46,252 nucleotides of DNA from CAVPRW01 sp046727435 [NCBI: bacterium] (GTDB taxonomy: Bacteria; Tectomicrobia; Entotheonellia; J063): positions 1 to 46,252 of the forward strand of contig JBKPCR010000145.1 of NCBI GenBank assembly GCA_046727435.1, in the 5' to 3' direction. Positions 25,566 through 34,119 of the stretch are shown piece after piece. The notes beneath the pieces are model-generated. The model made no database searches, was not told the origin of the DNA, and saw only the letters and a list, made by a program, of their open reading frames with translations. Positions within the stretch are counted from its first letter, which is position 1. Every line of letters starts with the position of its first letter. The position numbers and the translations under genes are program-made.

Positions 25566-25715
25566 CTGGCGGGCGAAAAATTGGGGACTTAGCAAGATGC
25601 CGCAACGCTGTACCGGTGCGCGTGGGTCCTGAACCCACACCTGGCGGGCGAAAAATTGGGGACTTAGCAAGATGCCGCAACGCTGTACCGGTGCGCGTGG
25701 GTCCTGAACCCACAC
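25566..25715. repeat. Perfect 75-bp tandem duplication
   Basis: Two identical 75-base units (25566-25640, 25641-25715). Each contains the last-strand codons after the SnoaL stop and ends in a small hairpin GTGGGT-CCTGA-ACCCAC. The second unit joins directly to repeat copy B, sharing CACAC. Identity without mismatches indicates a recent event. Confidence 0.92.
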
Positions 25716-25742
25716 CCCTTGAGACCGGAAGTCATATCAACG
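25711..25742 (+). repeat. 32-bp dispersed repeat, copy B
   Basis: Second copy of the 32-base sequence at 23645-23676 (two mismatches, same orientation). It starts with the last five bases of the 75-bp tandem unit and runs into the imperfect palindrome at 25745. Confidence 0.8.
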
Positions 25743-25818
25743 AGCTGCCCATAACCGGCGCGCAAACAACAAGCGCAGCGCCGCTGTTTGCGCGTCCGCG
25801 TTCATGGGCAGGTTAGCT
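25738..25818. repeat. Imperfect bulged palindrome, integron attC-like
   Basis: Nested arms: CTGCCCAT (25745-25752) with ATGGGCAG (25804-25811), and CGCGCAAACA (25759-25768) with TGTTTGCGCG (25785-25794), separated by unpaired bases. It begins with TCAAC (25738) and ends with GTTAGCT (25812), resembling the YYAAC and GTT boxes of attC recombination sites; the bulged double stem also fits. The outer boxes deviate from consensus and spacers are atypical. A HigB-like toxin relic, a gene type frequent in integron cassettes, begins beside it. Confidence 0.45.
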
Positions 25819-26169
25819 GGCGAGAGCGCCTTCATCAGCCGCCACTTCAAAGTGCTCGCATTTCATGAGACTTCTCCATGGCCGGAGGCCCACGCGTCCT
25901 GCTGGTACCGGTTGTCGAAGGCTCACAGAGTAAACCTGCTGGTCATCGCACGGAACGTAGATCGTGTTGCCAAACACTCTCACCACCAGATCGTACGAGC
26001 GACGCGGCTTTAGCGCGAAAGGCACTCCGCTATCAACGTGCTGGTAGATGTCCGCGGGGGTTGTCCAGCTGGCGCGCTTGGCGTCACGATTCCAGGCTTG
26101 TAAGGCTTACCGTGCATCAGGATGCCGTTCCCAAAAGAGACGGAGCGTTTTGAGGGCGATAACACGCAT
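25813..26169 (-). pseudogene. HigB-like RNase toxin relic
   Basis: From ATG 26169 the frame reads MRVIALKTLRLFWERHPDAR, then TAA (26107-26109), then ALQAWNRDAKRASWTTPADI. This is the start of HigB toxins (RelE-superfamily mRNA interferases; family pattern HPDAEQALRAWYREAKRATW). The stop most likely replaces Gln (CAA to TAA). After DIYQHV the match weakens, with DLVVRVFGNTIYV recalling the NRVVFNIGGNKYRLVV region. No HigA antitoxin is recognisable after it. Confidence 0.55.
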
Positions 26170-26344
26170 GCCGCCATTATACAACGCTCCCGTATTGGGA
26201 ACAATTGTCGGGCGCTCTTCATCGCACACCCCCCTCCAGGGCGATTGAAGCTTGACATCGATCTCCAATCCGGGTTAATTGGCATAACACTCTCGGCCGG
26301 ACAGGCACAAAAGGGTTAAAACAATCAGCAGTCAGAAGGGTCTC

Positions 26345-27127
26345 ATGGAGCTGGGATTGCAGGGTAAGGTCGCGGTCATCACCGGCGGTAGTGAGGGGAT
26401 TGGGCGTGCCACAGCGTTTCGTCTCTGCGAAGAAGGGGTGCGCGTGGCAATCTGCGCCCGGCGCGAGGACGTGCTGCAGACAACGGCCAAGGAGATCACC
26501 TCAGCGACCGGAGGAGAGGTGCTCGCCGTGCGGGCCGATGTCACCAATCCGGCCGATTGCGCGCAGTTCATGCTGCAGACGATCGAGCGCTTCGGACGCC
26601 TCGACATCCTGGTCAACAACGCCGGCCGTTCGTCGGCCATGCCGTTTGAACAGGCCGTTGACGAGGTATGGCAAGAGGATATCGAGGTGAAGTTGTATGG
26701 CGCTATCCGCTGCACGCGGCTCGCCATTCCGCATATGCGCAAGCAAGGGGGTGGACGGATCATCAATATGACCACCATCGCGGGCAAACAGCCGACGGCG
26801 CGGTCGGTCCCCACCAGCGTGACGCGGGCAGCGGGCATCAATCTCACCAAAGCGCTGGCCAACGAATACGCTGCCGACAACATCCTAGTCAACACCATCT
26901 GCCTCGGGCGTCTGAAGAGCGCCCAGTGGACCCGACGCTGGCAGGCGCACTTCTCCCACATGACGCTGGATGAGTTCTATGCCACGCAGGGTGAGTCGAT
27001 TCCGCTGCAGCGCCTGGGCGAGGCGGAAGATGTTGCCGATCTCGTGTGCTTCCTCGCCTCGGAGCGCGCCCGGTACATCACCGGCACCGCGATCAATATC
27101 GACGGGGGGCTCTCGGGGGCGGTGTAA
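26345..27127 (+). CDS. SDR-family oxidoreductase with atypical active site
   Basis: 260 residues, FabG-like short-chain dehydrogenase. The cofactor motif VITGGSEGIG is at 11-20, acid strand ADVTNPAD, NNAG at 91-94, and the ending ITGTAINIDGG is typical. At the position of the catalytic YxxxK the sequence is TSVTRAA: aligned on LTKAL, Tyr becomes Thr157 and Lys becomes Arg161. Ser is Thr143-like (INMTT). It may belong to a subfamily with altered chemistry or no redox activity. AGAAGGG precedes the ATG. mutS follows after 42 bases, possibly in the same transcript. Confidence 0.88.
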   Translation: MELGLQGKVAVITGGSEGIGRATAFRLCEEGVRVAICARREDVLQTTAKEITSATGGEVLAVRADVTNPADCAQFMLQTIERFGRLDILVNNAGRSSAMPFEQAVDEVWQEDIEVKLYGAIRCTRLAIPHMRKQGGGRIINMTTIAGKQPTARSVPTSVTRAAGINLTKALANEYAADNILVNTICLGRLKSAQWTRRWQAHFSHMTLDEFYATQGESIPLQRLGEAEDVADLVCFLASERARYITGTAINIDGGLSGAV

Positions 27128-27169
27128 CACGATTGTGAGGGGGAGCAAGGTCCCTCAGCGAGAGACGTC

Positions 27170-29797
27170 ATGGCCTCGAAGCGCCAAGATTCGCCAAACA
27201 CCGCACGCCTGACCCCTACCGACATGATGCAGCAGTATCGGCGCATCAAAGCCCAGTACCAGGACGCCATTCTGCTGTTTCGTTTCGGCGACTTCTATGA
27301 GATGTTTTGCGAGGACGCGGAGCGCGTGGCGCGTGAGCTGCAGCTTGTCCTCACCTCACGTCCGCAGGGGAAGGGGATGGAGCGCGTGCCCATGTGCGGC
27401 ATCCCCTTCTATCGCATCGATGGCTATATCGCGCGCCTGATTGGACGCGGCTATAAAGTCGCGATCTGTGAGCAGCTCGAAGAGGCCAGCCCGACCAAGC
27501 GCCTGGTCGAGCGCGGGGTGGTGCGGGTGGTAACCCCAGGCACGCTCTACGAGGTGGGAGAGGGCGAAACGTTTGTGGTCGCGCTGTTGCCCACCGAGCA
27601 GCGCGTCGCTGTGGTATGGCTCGAGCTGTCGACCGGCGAGTTTTTTGGCACAGACTCCTGGCCGGCCGAGCTGCCATCACTCTTCGCCAAGTTTCCGCCA
27701 CGTGAGCTGCTGTTGCCTGCAGGTCGGGAGCATTGGACCGCCGAGCTACGATCCTGGATGCAGCGCATGCCACCGGTCACCGTCCGGGACTGGTCTGCAT
27801 TCGCGCCAGAACACGCCAATGCCGTCCTGCAAGCCCACTTCGGCGCCGAGCGCGTTGATGCCTTTGGCTTCTATGAGGGAGAATCGGTGTTGCGGGCGGC
27901 AGGCGCCCTACTGCGCTACGTCCAGGACACGCAGTTGGAGTTTCTGCCACACGTCAAGGCGCTGCGCCCCTATCGGCCAAGCGACTTTTTGATTCTGGAT
28001 GCATCAACCCAACGTAACCTCGAGCTCACCGAAAGCCTCTTCGACCGTCGCACCGAAGGCAGCCTGTTTGCCGTCATTGATCGGACTATGACCGGTATGG
28101 GTCGTCGGCGTTTGAAATTTTGGCTGTTACATCCCCTCCTGTCCAGTGCCGAGATCGGGCGACGCCAGGATGCCATCGCCGAAATGCTTGTCTCTCTCCC
28201 TCTCCGTCAGGGTCTGCGCGCACAATTGCGCGCGATTCTCGACCTCGAACGGCTAACCTCACGGCTGACCTCGCAGATCGCCCGCCCACGCGATCTCGTA
28301 GCACTTAAAGCTTCCCTGGCAGCGCTGCCAACTCTCGGTCATCTCCTTGACGGTGTGGCCTGCACATTATTGTGCGACATCAAGGAACAACTCGACCCAC
28401 TGACTGACGTGTGGGAGCGCATCAACAGTACCCTACTCGACGATCCAAAGGCCTCGCCTACCGAGGGCGGACTGATTCGCGACGGCGTGTCTGCGGCGCT
28501 TGACGAGGAGCGGGCGCTGATGACTAATAGTCAGCAAGCGCTGGCCGACCTCGAGCAGCAGGAGCGGGAGCGCACCCGTATCCAGAGCCTGAAGGTCGGC
28601 TTTAACAAAATCTTTGGCTATTACATCGAAATCACCAAACCGAATCTGAAGCTCGTTCCCCCGCAGTATATTCGGAAACAGACGGTGGCGGTAGGCGAGC
28701 GCTTTATCACGCCTGAGCTGCAGTACTTGGAAGCCAAAATCCTCACCGCCGCCGAGCATAGCCAACAGTTAGAGTATGAGCTGTTTTGCAGGCTGCGGCG
28801 CTGGGTGGCCGATCAGGGTGACCGTTTGCGCCGGGTGGCCGACCTCCTGGCGAGCATCGATGCCCTGGCCTCATTGGCTGAGGTTGCCGCCGGTTCAAGT
28901 TGGCAACGGCCTGAGGTCACGGAAGCATTTGGCCTAAAGATCTCTGAGGGGCGGCATCCGACTGTCGAGATCAGCGGGGGATCCTTCGTACCAAACGACC
29001 TGGAGCTGACGCCGGAGCGCTTCCTGCTTGTCGTCACCGGTCCTAATATGGCCGGCAAATCGACCTATGCCCGCCAGGCTGCGCTCCTGATTCTGTTGGC
29101 GCAAATCGGCAGTTACATTCCAGCCCAGGCCGCGCGCCTTGGCATCGTCGATCGCATCTTCACGCGCGTGGGAGCGGCGGATCTGTTAGCGCGCGGCATG
29201 TCGACCTTTATGCTGGAGATGTCGGAGACAGCGCATATCTTGCGTCACGCCAGCGCGCGTAGTCTGATTATTCTCGACGAGGTCGGCCGTGGAACGGGAA
29301 CAGCCGACGGCCTGGCCATCGCTCGGGCGGTGATCGAATATCTGGTGCGGCGCGTGCGCGCCAAGACGATTTTTACCACCCATTACCATGAAGTGACCAC
29401 ATTAGCTGACACCTACGAGGCCGTCGGTAATGCCTGTCTGCAGGTGCGCGACGATGGCGGTGAGGTGACCTTCTTGTACAAAGTGCTACCAGGGGTGTCA
29501 AGTCATAGCTACGGGATCCATGTCGCCAGATTGGCAGGACTTCCCGAGGAAGTGGTGGCGCATGCTGAGGCTCTGCTGACCGAGTCAGTACTTCTCCCCG
29601 CCCAAATGCCGGAGGCTGGGCATCATGCCCTTTCACGGGGCAATGCACCGATACTGCATCGGATGGAGGCGCGCCTGCGCGGCATCGATCCCCTTCACAC
29701 CACACCCTTTGGGGCCCTCCAACTGCTCCATGAGCTACGTGAACTGGTCGTCCAGGGCGCAAGCATGGACCAGCCCCCGCCTCCGGCGCCCAGATGA
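27170..29797 (+). CDS. mutS: DNA mismatch repair ATPase MutS
   Basis: 875 residues, full-length MutS1. It recognises mismatches and starts repair with MutL. The mismatch-probing Phe-x-Glu lies in RFGDFYEMFCEDAERVAREL near residues 39-42. Domains follow in order: connector, levers/clamp (about 270-560), ATPase. Walker A is GPNMAGKSTYARQ at about 624, Walker B with signature is IILDEVGRGTGTADGLA at about 701, followed by the dimerising helix-turn-helix ending ELRELVVQGASM. The last four bases overlap the mutL start (ATGA), so the two genes are translationally coupled. The start context is a modest GAGAG. Confidence 0.98.
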   Translation: MASKRQDSPNTARLTPTDMMQQYRRIKAQYQDAILLFRFGDFYEMFCEDAERVARELQLVLTSRPQGKGMERVPMCGIPFYRIDGYIARLIGRGYKVAICEQLEEASPTKRLVERGVVRVVTPGTLYEVGEGETFVVALLPTEQRVAVVWLELSTGEFFGTDSWPAELPSLFAKFPPRELLLPAGREHWTAELRSWMQRMPPVTVRDWSAFAPEHANAVLQAHFGAERVDAFGFYEGESVLRAAGALLRYVQDTQLEFLPHVKALRPYRPSDFLILDASTQRNLELTESLFDRRTEGSLFAVIDRTMTGMGRRRLKFWLLHPLLSSAEIGRRQDAIAEMLVSLPLRQGLRAQLRAILDLERLTSRLTSQIARPRDLVALKASLAALPTLGHLLDGVACTLLCDIKEQLDPLTDVWERINSTLLDDPKASPTEGGLIRDGVSAALDEERALMTNSQQALADLEQQERERTRIQSLKVGFNKIFGYYIEITKPNLKLVPPQYIRKQTVAVGERFITPELQYLEAKILTAAEHSQQLEYELFCRLRRWVADQGDRLRRVADLLASIDALASLAEVAAGSSWQRPEVTEAFGLKISEGRHPTVEISGGSFVPNDLELTPERFLLVVTGPNMAGKSTYARQAALLILLAQIGSYIPAQAARLGIVDRIFTRVGAADLLARGMSTFMLEMSETAHILRHASARSLIILDEVGRGTGTADGLAIARAVIEYLVRRVRAKTIFTTHYHEVTTLADTYEAVGNACLQVRDDGGEVTFLYKVLPGVSSHSYGIHVARLAGLPEEVVAHAEALLTESVLLPAQMPEAGHHALSRGNAPILHRMEARLRGIDPLHTTPFGALQLLHELRELVVQGASMDQPPPPAPR

Positions 29798-31398
29798 AAA
29801 TCCACATTCTTTCACCCCACCTCCAGCAGCAGATCGCTGCTGGTGAGGTCATCGAGCGCCCAGCGAGTGTGATGAAAGAATTGATTGAGAACGCCCTGGA
29901 TGCCGGGGCCCAGCACATCAGCGTCGACGTGGAGCACGCTGGCCGCCAGATGATCTGTGTCACCGACGATGGGGCGGGGATAGTGCCCGAGGATGTGCCG
30001 CTGGCCTTTGAACGCTTCGCCACAAGTAAGATCGACGCGCCGCGTGATATCGAGTCGGTGCGGACCTTTGGCTTCAGAGGCGAGGCCTTGCCCAGCATTG
30101 CGGCGGTGTCGCGGGTGGAGTTACTGACCCGCCCGCATGGCGCCGTACTCGGGACGTGTGCCCGTGTTGAGGGAGGCGTTCTCCGCCGTATCGATGCGTC
30201 TGGTGCGCCTGTCGGGACGCGCGTCGAGGTGCGCGATCTGTTTTTCAACACCCCTGCACGTCGGAAATTTCTGCGCTCACTGCGGGTGGAACTCTCCCAC
30301 ATCATGGGGGTGTTTACCACTTTTGCCACCGCCTTTCCGGAATATACCTGGTCGCTGCGCTGCGACGGGAGGCCGCTGTTCGAGCTCGCTGCGTGCAGTT
30401 TCCGCGACCGCCTCCTGGCTCTGTATGGACAGGACGTGATGGCCGAGTTGGAGAACTTCGATGGCGAGGGGTTGAGCGGCCGGGTATGGGGGAGTTTCCG
30501 GCGCGACAGGACGGCAGGCCGCCGGTCGTATCGCCTCTTCGTGAACCGCCGCCCCGTTCGCAGTGCCAGCCTGTATCGGGCTGCACAGGCCGCCCTTGGC
30601 GGGGCTGGGATGTTGTTGCTGTTCGTCGAAATCGCTCCGGAGGTGGTCGATATCAATGTGCACCCAGCCAAGCGCGAGGTACGCTTTCGTGACGAAGAAG
30701 GGGTGTACGACCTTGCTTTCAGCGCCCTTACCCGTGTGCTCGCCCGCGACAGAGCCCGAGGTGCTGGCGTGGCCGAGGACGAGGCGATCTATACTCCGTC
30801 AACCATCGGTGCGGGCGAGGCGTTTCAAGCTATCGGGCAAATCGAGGACACCTTCCTGTTGGCGTCAGCCCAGGGGCACCTATACGTGATTGACCAGCAT
30901 GCCGCGCATGAGCGTATCCTCTATGATCAACTCCTGGATGCCATGGCGCGCGGCACTCCTCCAGGACGCCCACTCATGGCCCCGCAGGTGTTGGTGCTGG
31001 CGTCCCGCGAGCTGCAGCTTGTGGAAGACCACCGACAGATGCTCGAGGCGTGCGGCTTCGCCTTCGATCAATTTGGGCCAGGGGCCGTGGCCATCCGCAC
31101 GATCCCGGAGGTGGTGCCGGCCAGTCAGGCTGAGTCTGTCTGTCGGCGGCTCATCCAGCGCGTACGGGATAATGTGACGGAACGGCGCAGCGAAACGCTG
31201 CCGCAGATGCTCGCCTGCCTGGCAGCCATGAAAGCCGGGACCACGTTATCCCTGCCAGAGCAACAGCAGTTGCTGCGCGACTGGGGAAAATCCCCCCACC
31301 TCCACGCCTGCGCTCATAATCGGCCGGTCTACTTCCGCATTGGCCTGGATGACGTGCGTCGTCAGATCGGTCGTACCGCCGGTAGTTGTGAGGCGTGA
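29794..31398 (+). CDS. mutL: DNA mismatch repair protein MutL
   Basis: 534 residues, short for MutL. The N-terminal GHKL ATPase is complete: Glu/Asn helix in KELIENALDAGA, DDGAGI, GFRGEALPSIAAVSRVELLT and FNTPARRKFLR. The C-terminal domain starts near GQIEDTFLLASAQGHLYVID and has DQHAAHERILYD, close to the endonuclease motif DQHA(x)2E(x)4E but with Asp instead of the final Glu. The distal motif is HACAHNRPVYF where CPHGRP is usual. Latent endonuclease activity is plausible but not assured. The interdomain linker is short. It overlaps mutS by four bases. Confidence 0.97.
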   Translation: MKIHILSPHLQQQIAAGEVIERPASVMKELIENALDAGAQHISVDVEHAGRQMICVTDDGAGIVPEDVPLAFERFATSKIDAPRDIESVRTFGFRGEALPSIAAVSRVELLTRPHGAVLGTCARVEGGVLRRIDASGAPVGTRVEVRDLFFNTPARRKFLRSLRVELSHIMGVFTTFATAFPEYTWSLRCDGRPLFELAACSFRDRLLALYGQDVMAELENFDGEGLSGRVWGSFRRDRTAGRRSYRLFVNRRPVRSASLYRAAQAALGGAGMLLLFVEIAPEVVDINVHPAKREVRFRDEEGVYDLAFSALTRVLARDRARGAGVAEDEAIYTPSTIGAGEAFQAIGQIEDTFLLASAQGHLYVIDQHAAHERILYDQLLDAMARGTPPGRPLMAPQVLVLASRELQLVEDHRQMLEACGFAFDQFGPGAVAIRTIPEVVPASQAESVCRRLIQRVRDNVTERRSETLPQMLACLAAMKAGTTLSLPEQQQLLRDWGKSPHLHACAHNRPVYFRIGLDDVRRQIGRTAGSCEA

Positions 31399-31410
31399 GC
31401 GGTGCGATGA

Positions 31411-32145
31411 CTACCCTTTTTTCCCATCGAGAAAAAGGGCCCCCATACGCACATCCTCCGGATTATGTCCGAGGGCCATGACTTTCTGGATCATCTGCGC
31501 GAACAGGGGAAAGGTCGGTAAGCCGGCAGCCTGCGGGCGGGCGACGCGCGGAAACGGCTCGAAGTGCGCAGTGGCGGAGGGGAATGTATGCTGGAACAGA
31601 GCCAGCATCTCATCAGCGGGGCGAAAATACCAGGTGTGCCGCCGAGCAATCGCTTGGTGGACCATTTCTGCCGGATTGTCGCCGGCATAACAGGCCGCCA
31701 CGCCGCGGAATGAGCCACCTGGCTTCAGAATGCGGTACACCTCCTCTAGTACCAGTGATGGGGCAGAAACCTCCTGCAAGAGGTTAAGGCTGGCCACGAG
31801 ATCGAAGGTTTCGTCGGCAAAGGGGAGCGGTTGGGTGACGTCTGTCTGGATGGCATAGGTATGTGGGCAATCCACGATCTTGGCCTGTGCCACCGCGAGC
31901 ATCTCCCGGCTCAAATCGACGCCCACGCAACAGGTCTCGTCGCCGAGTACTATGCCAAGCGTGCAGAGCAAATCTCCTGTCCCACAGCCGAGATCGAGGA
32001 CCGCGCTGAGGCCGCTGAGCGCATCGGCGATGAACGTCATGCGTGCGGTCAGGGCTTGGTCGCCAAGCATGAGGCGTCGATCGTCATCATACGACTTGGC
32101 ATAGACACGATAGACACTTTGCTTGCGATCACGATACGTCTCCAT
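31411..32145 (-). CDS. Class I SAM-dependent methyltransferase
   Basis: 244 residues. Motif I AVLDLGCGTGDLL at about 48-60, the acidic strand CVGVDLSREML, motif QTDVTQPLPFADETFDLVAS and LEEVYRILKPGG give a UbiE/Methyltransf_11 type fold. Substrate unknown. It is convergent with mutL (12 bases between stops) and preceded by an AT-rich 340-bp upstream region. Ribosome binding site GGGGGA is moderate. Confidence 0.9.
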   Translation of the reverse strand: METYRDRKQSVYRVYAKSYDDDRRLMLGDQALTARMTFIADALSGLSAVLDLGCGTGDLLCTLGIVLGDETCCVGVDLSREMLAVAQAKIVDCPHTYAIQTDVTQPLPFADETFDLVASLNLLQEVSAPSLVLEEVYRILKPGGSFRGVAACYAGDNPAEMVHQAIARRHTWYFRPADEMLALFQHTFPSATAHFEPFPRVARPQAAGLPTFPLFAQMIQKVMALGHNPEDVRMGALFLDGKKG

Positions 32146-32493
32146 GGTTGATTCCCCCGCTCGGTTTGCCTATCCTACGCAGTCGTGGGTGCTTCGATGT
32201 TCTCAGGGTTTGGTGCCAGGATGAACTGCAACAACAGAGCGTATGAATTTGTATGATAAATTATAACATTTTATGATAAAAAATGATAATCTATCTGATT
32301 ATGAGAAATCTAATCGCTCTTCATCCACACTGTCAAGTAAAATCTTGCGCCAGCTTATGTCACTGCTGATGTTCCTCAGCGCGAACGTACCGCCAGCCAC
32401 ACTCACGCTGAGGTAAACCATCTACCTTCAGCTCAGGCCAATGCAGACGCATGCGCCACAAGAATCAAGTTGCAAATTCAGGGATGATTTGTT
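32146..32493. promoter_or_regulatory. AT-rich divergent intergenic region
   Basis: 348 bases without a gene, between the methyltransferase (leftward) and the DUF3108 gene (rightward). Positions about 32240-32320 are strikingly AT-rich for this genome, with repeated TATGATAAA-like words, and should hold one or both promoters. I cannot assign exact -35/-10 boxes. Confidence 0.5.
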
Positions 32494-33372
32494 ATGGTTC
32501 CACCGGCCCACTTAATCCGCGACCACGACGACGAAAGTGAGGTGCATCGCGCTTTGAGCCAACGCACGATACAGGTGTCGTTCTGTGGTTTTCTTTGGTT
32601 GTTCCTCCTCTCCCTCACCCCCGCCGCGGCCTTCGCCACTGATCCCCATGCTCCCCCAACAGTGGCTTCTTTGACGTCCGAGTCACGCTCGGCGACTGTG
32701 CCGTTTTTTGTGGGGGAAGAACTGAGCTTCGAGGTGCGCTGGATGGGCCTCCTCGCCGGCAATGCCCGTATGGCGGTCAGCGGCCGAGTCAGCCGAGACG
32801 GCCATGATGTCTATCATATTCGCTCGTTGGCCGAATCCTCTCCATTCTTTTCCCTATTTTATTATGTGCGTGACAGCGGCGAGACATTCGTAGACGTGCG
32901 TGAGCTACTGCCGTGGTACTACCATCTTGACCAGCGCGAAGGTTCACGGGCCGTGCAGCGTACAGTGATCTTCGACCAGCGGCGCGGGGTGGCGATCCAC
33001 ACGAAAGATCAGGAGGCCCCGCAGGAGGTCAAGGTCCCCTTAGGGGTTCATGATTCATTGTCGAGCTTTTATATTGTCCGCACACTTCCCTTACGTGTGG
33101 GGCAATCGATCTATTTACACACTTTCGCAAACGGCAAGACGTATGACGTCGAGGTGCAGATCCTGCGTCGGGAGAAGGTCGAGGCCTACTGGGGACCTGT
33201 GGATGCGTTGGTGGTACGGCCACTGATGCGGTTTCAGGAGATCCTTCGACAGAAGGGAGAAGTGCTGATTTGGGTGACCGACGACGACCGGCGGCTGCCG
33301 ATACGGATGCGGACGGCGATCACGGTGGGATCGATTGAGGCCACGTTGATCGATGTGAAAAGGATGCAGTAA
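32494..33372 (+). CDS. DUF3108-domain exported protein
   Basis: 292 residues. After a hydrophobic signal (FCGFLWLFLLSLTPAAAFAT) comes the DUF3108 beta-rich domain: VGEELSFEVRWMGLLAGNAR, HIRSLAESSPFFSLFYYVRD, SSFYIVRTLPLRVGQSIYL and EVLIWVTDDDRRLPIRMRTA. Family members are periplasmic or outer-membrane-associated proteins of unknown function in Gram-negative bacteria. The signal lies late (from about residue 30), so a downstream GTG near residue 17 may be the true start. Monocistronic; a methyltransferase follows after 132 bases. Confidence 0.85.
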   Translation: MVPPAHLIRDHDDESEVHRALSQRTIQVSFCGFLWLFLLSLTPAAAFATDPHAPPTVASLTSESRSATVPFFVGEELSFEVRWMGLLAGNARMAVSGRVSRDGHDVYHIRSLAESSPFFSLFYYVRDSGETFVDVRELLPWYYHLDQREGSRAVQRTVIFDQRRGVAIHTKDQEAPQEVKVPLGVHDSLSSFYIVRTLPLRVGQSIYLHTFANGKTYDVEVQILRREKVEAYWGPVDALVVRPLMRFQEILRQKGEVLIWVTDDDRRLPIRMRTAITVGSIEATLIDVKRMQ

Positions 33373-33504
33373 GCGCAGTGGATGGGTTGGCACGGATGCC
33401 AGGATACACAGTGCAGAGCTCATGGTGGATGAGGCACGTCATCGTCGATGGCATGATCGCACTGCTGCTGGAGTTCGCCCGCGACGGAGGCAGGAGGGAG
33501 GCGG

Positions 33505-34116
33505 ATGGATCTCGAAGATATCAAGCGGATTTATGCGGGTTATTCCAATGTCTACGATTATATCTTCAAGTGGTTTTTCACGCCGCGACACCAGCATGTG
33601 ATCAACGCGCTCAACATCGGCCGCCACGCCCGAGTTCTGGACGTTGGGGTCGGCACCGGCCTTTCCCTGCCATTATATCCACGCCATTGTCAGGTCGTGG
33701 GGATTGATCTATCTGGAGACATGCTCAAAAAGGCCTGGAAGAAGGTGCGCAAATATGGACTGACAACCGTGCGCCTCATGGAGATGGATGCCTCACGTCT
33801 GGCCTTTGAGGACAATGCCTTTGATTACGTGGTGGCGGCTTTTGTCATCAGCGTCGTCCCCGATCCGGTGCGGGTCATCTCCGAGATGAAGCGGGTGACC
33901 AAGCCCAACGGGCGCATCGTCATTATCAATCACTTCCAAAGCCAAAATCGCATCGTCGCCAAGGTCGAGGAATGGGTCTCGCCGCTCTGTACACGCCTGG
34001 GTTGGCACTCCGATGTCGATCTTGAGGACCTGGTGGCACGCGCCCATCTTGCGGTTGACTCGAAATACCAGCTGAATAAACTTGATTTGTGGAAGGTGGT
34101 GTATGCCCACAAATAG
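33505..34116 (+). CDS. Class I methyltransferase, PmtA/UbiE-like
   Basis: 203 residues with motif I RVLDVGVGTGLSLPLYP at about 43, VVGIDLSGDMLKKAWKKV, MDASRLAFEDNAFDYVVAAF and EMKRVTKPNGRIVIINHF. The N-terminal IKRIYAGYSNVYDYIFKWFF is characteristic of proteins similar to phospholipid N-methyltransferase PmtA, so membrane-lipid or quinone-like substrates are likely. A strong GGAGGGAGG ribosome binding site precedes ATG 33505. It is convergent with secA, only three bases between stops. Confidence 0.9.
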   Translation: MDLEDIKRIYAGYSNVYDYIFKWFFTPRHQHVINALNIGRHARVLDVGVGTGLSLPLYPRHCQVVGIDLSGDMLKKAWKKVRKYGLTTVRLMEMDASRLAFEDNAFDYVVAAFVISVVPDPVRVISEMKRVTKPNGRIVIINHFQSQNRIVAKVEEWVSPLCTRLGWHSDVDLEDLVARAHLAVDSKYQLNKLDLWKVVYAHK

Positions 34117-34119
34117 GCG

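Noticed and set aside
25566-25715. Possible CRISPR array from direct repeats
   Set aside because: Two 75-bp units in direct contact with no spacers and no cas genes.
1429-26109. Stop-codon reassignment or selenocysteine/pyrrolysine use to explain in-frame stops
   Set aside because: TAG, TGA and TAA are all involved and the expected residues differ; single nonsense changes or errors explain them better.
29373-30671. Long antisense open frame opposite mutS/mutL (and similar ones opposite secA, the primase and the recombinase)
   Set aside because: High-GC shadow frames of strongly conserved genes; no motifs or start signals.
31414-31439. CCCTTTTT/AAAAAGGG hairpin as a terminator between mutL and the methyltransferase
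   Set aside because: It lies within the last codons of the methyltransferase (GKKG), and the stem is weak, so a terminator role cannot be separated from coding.
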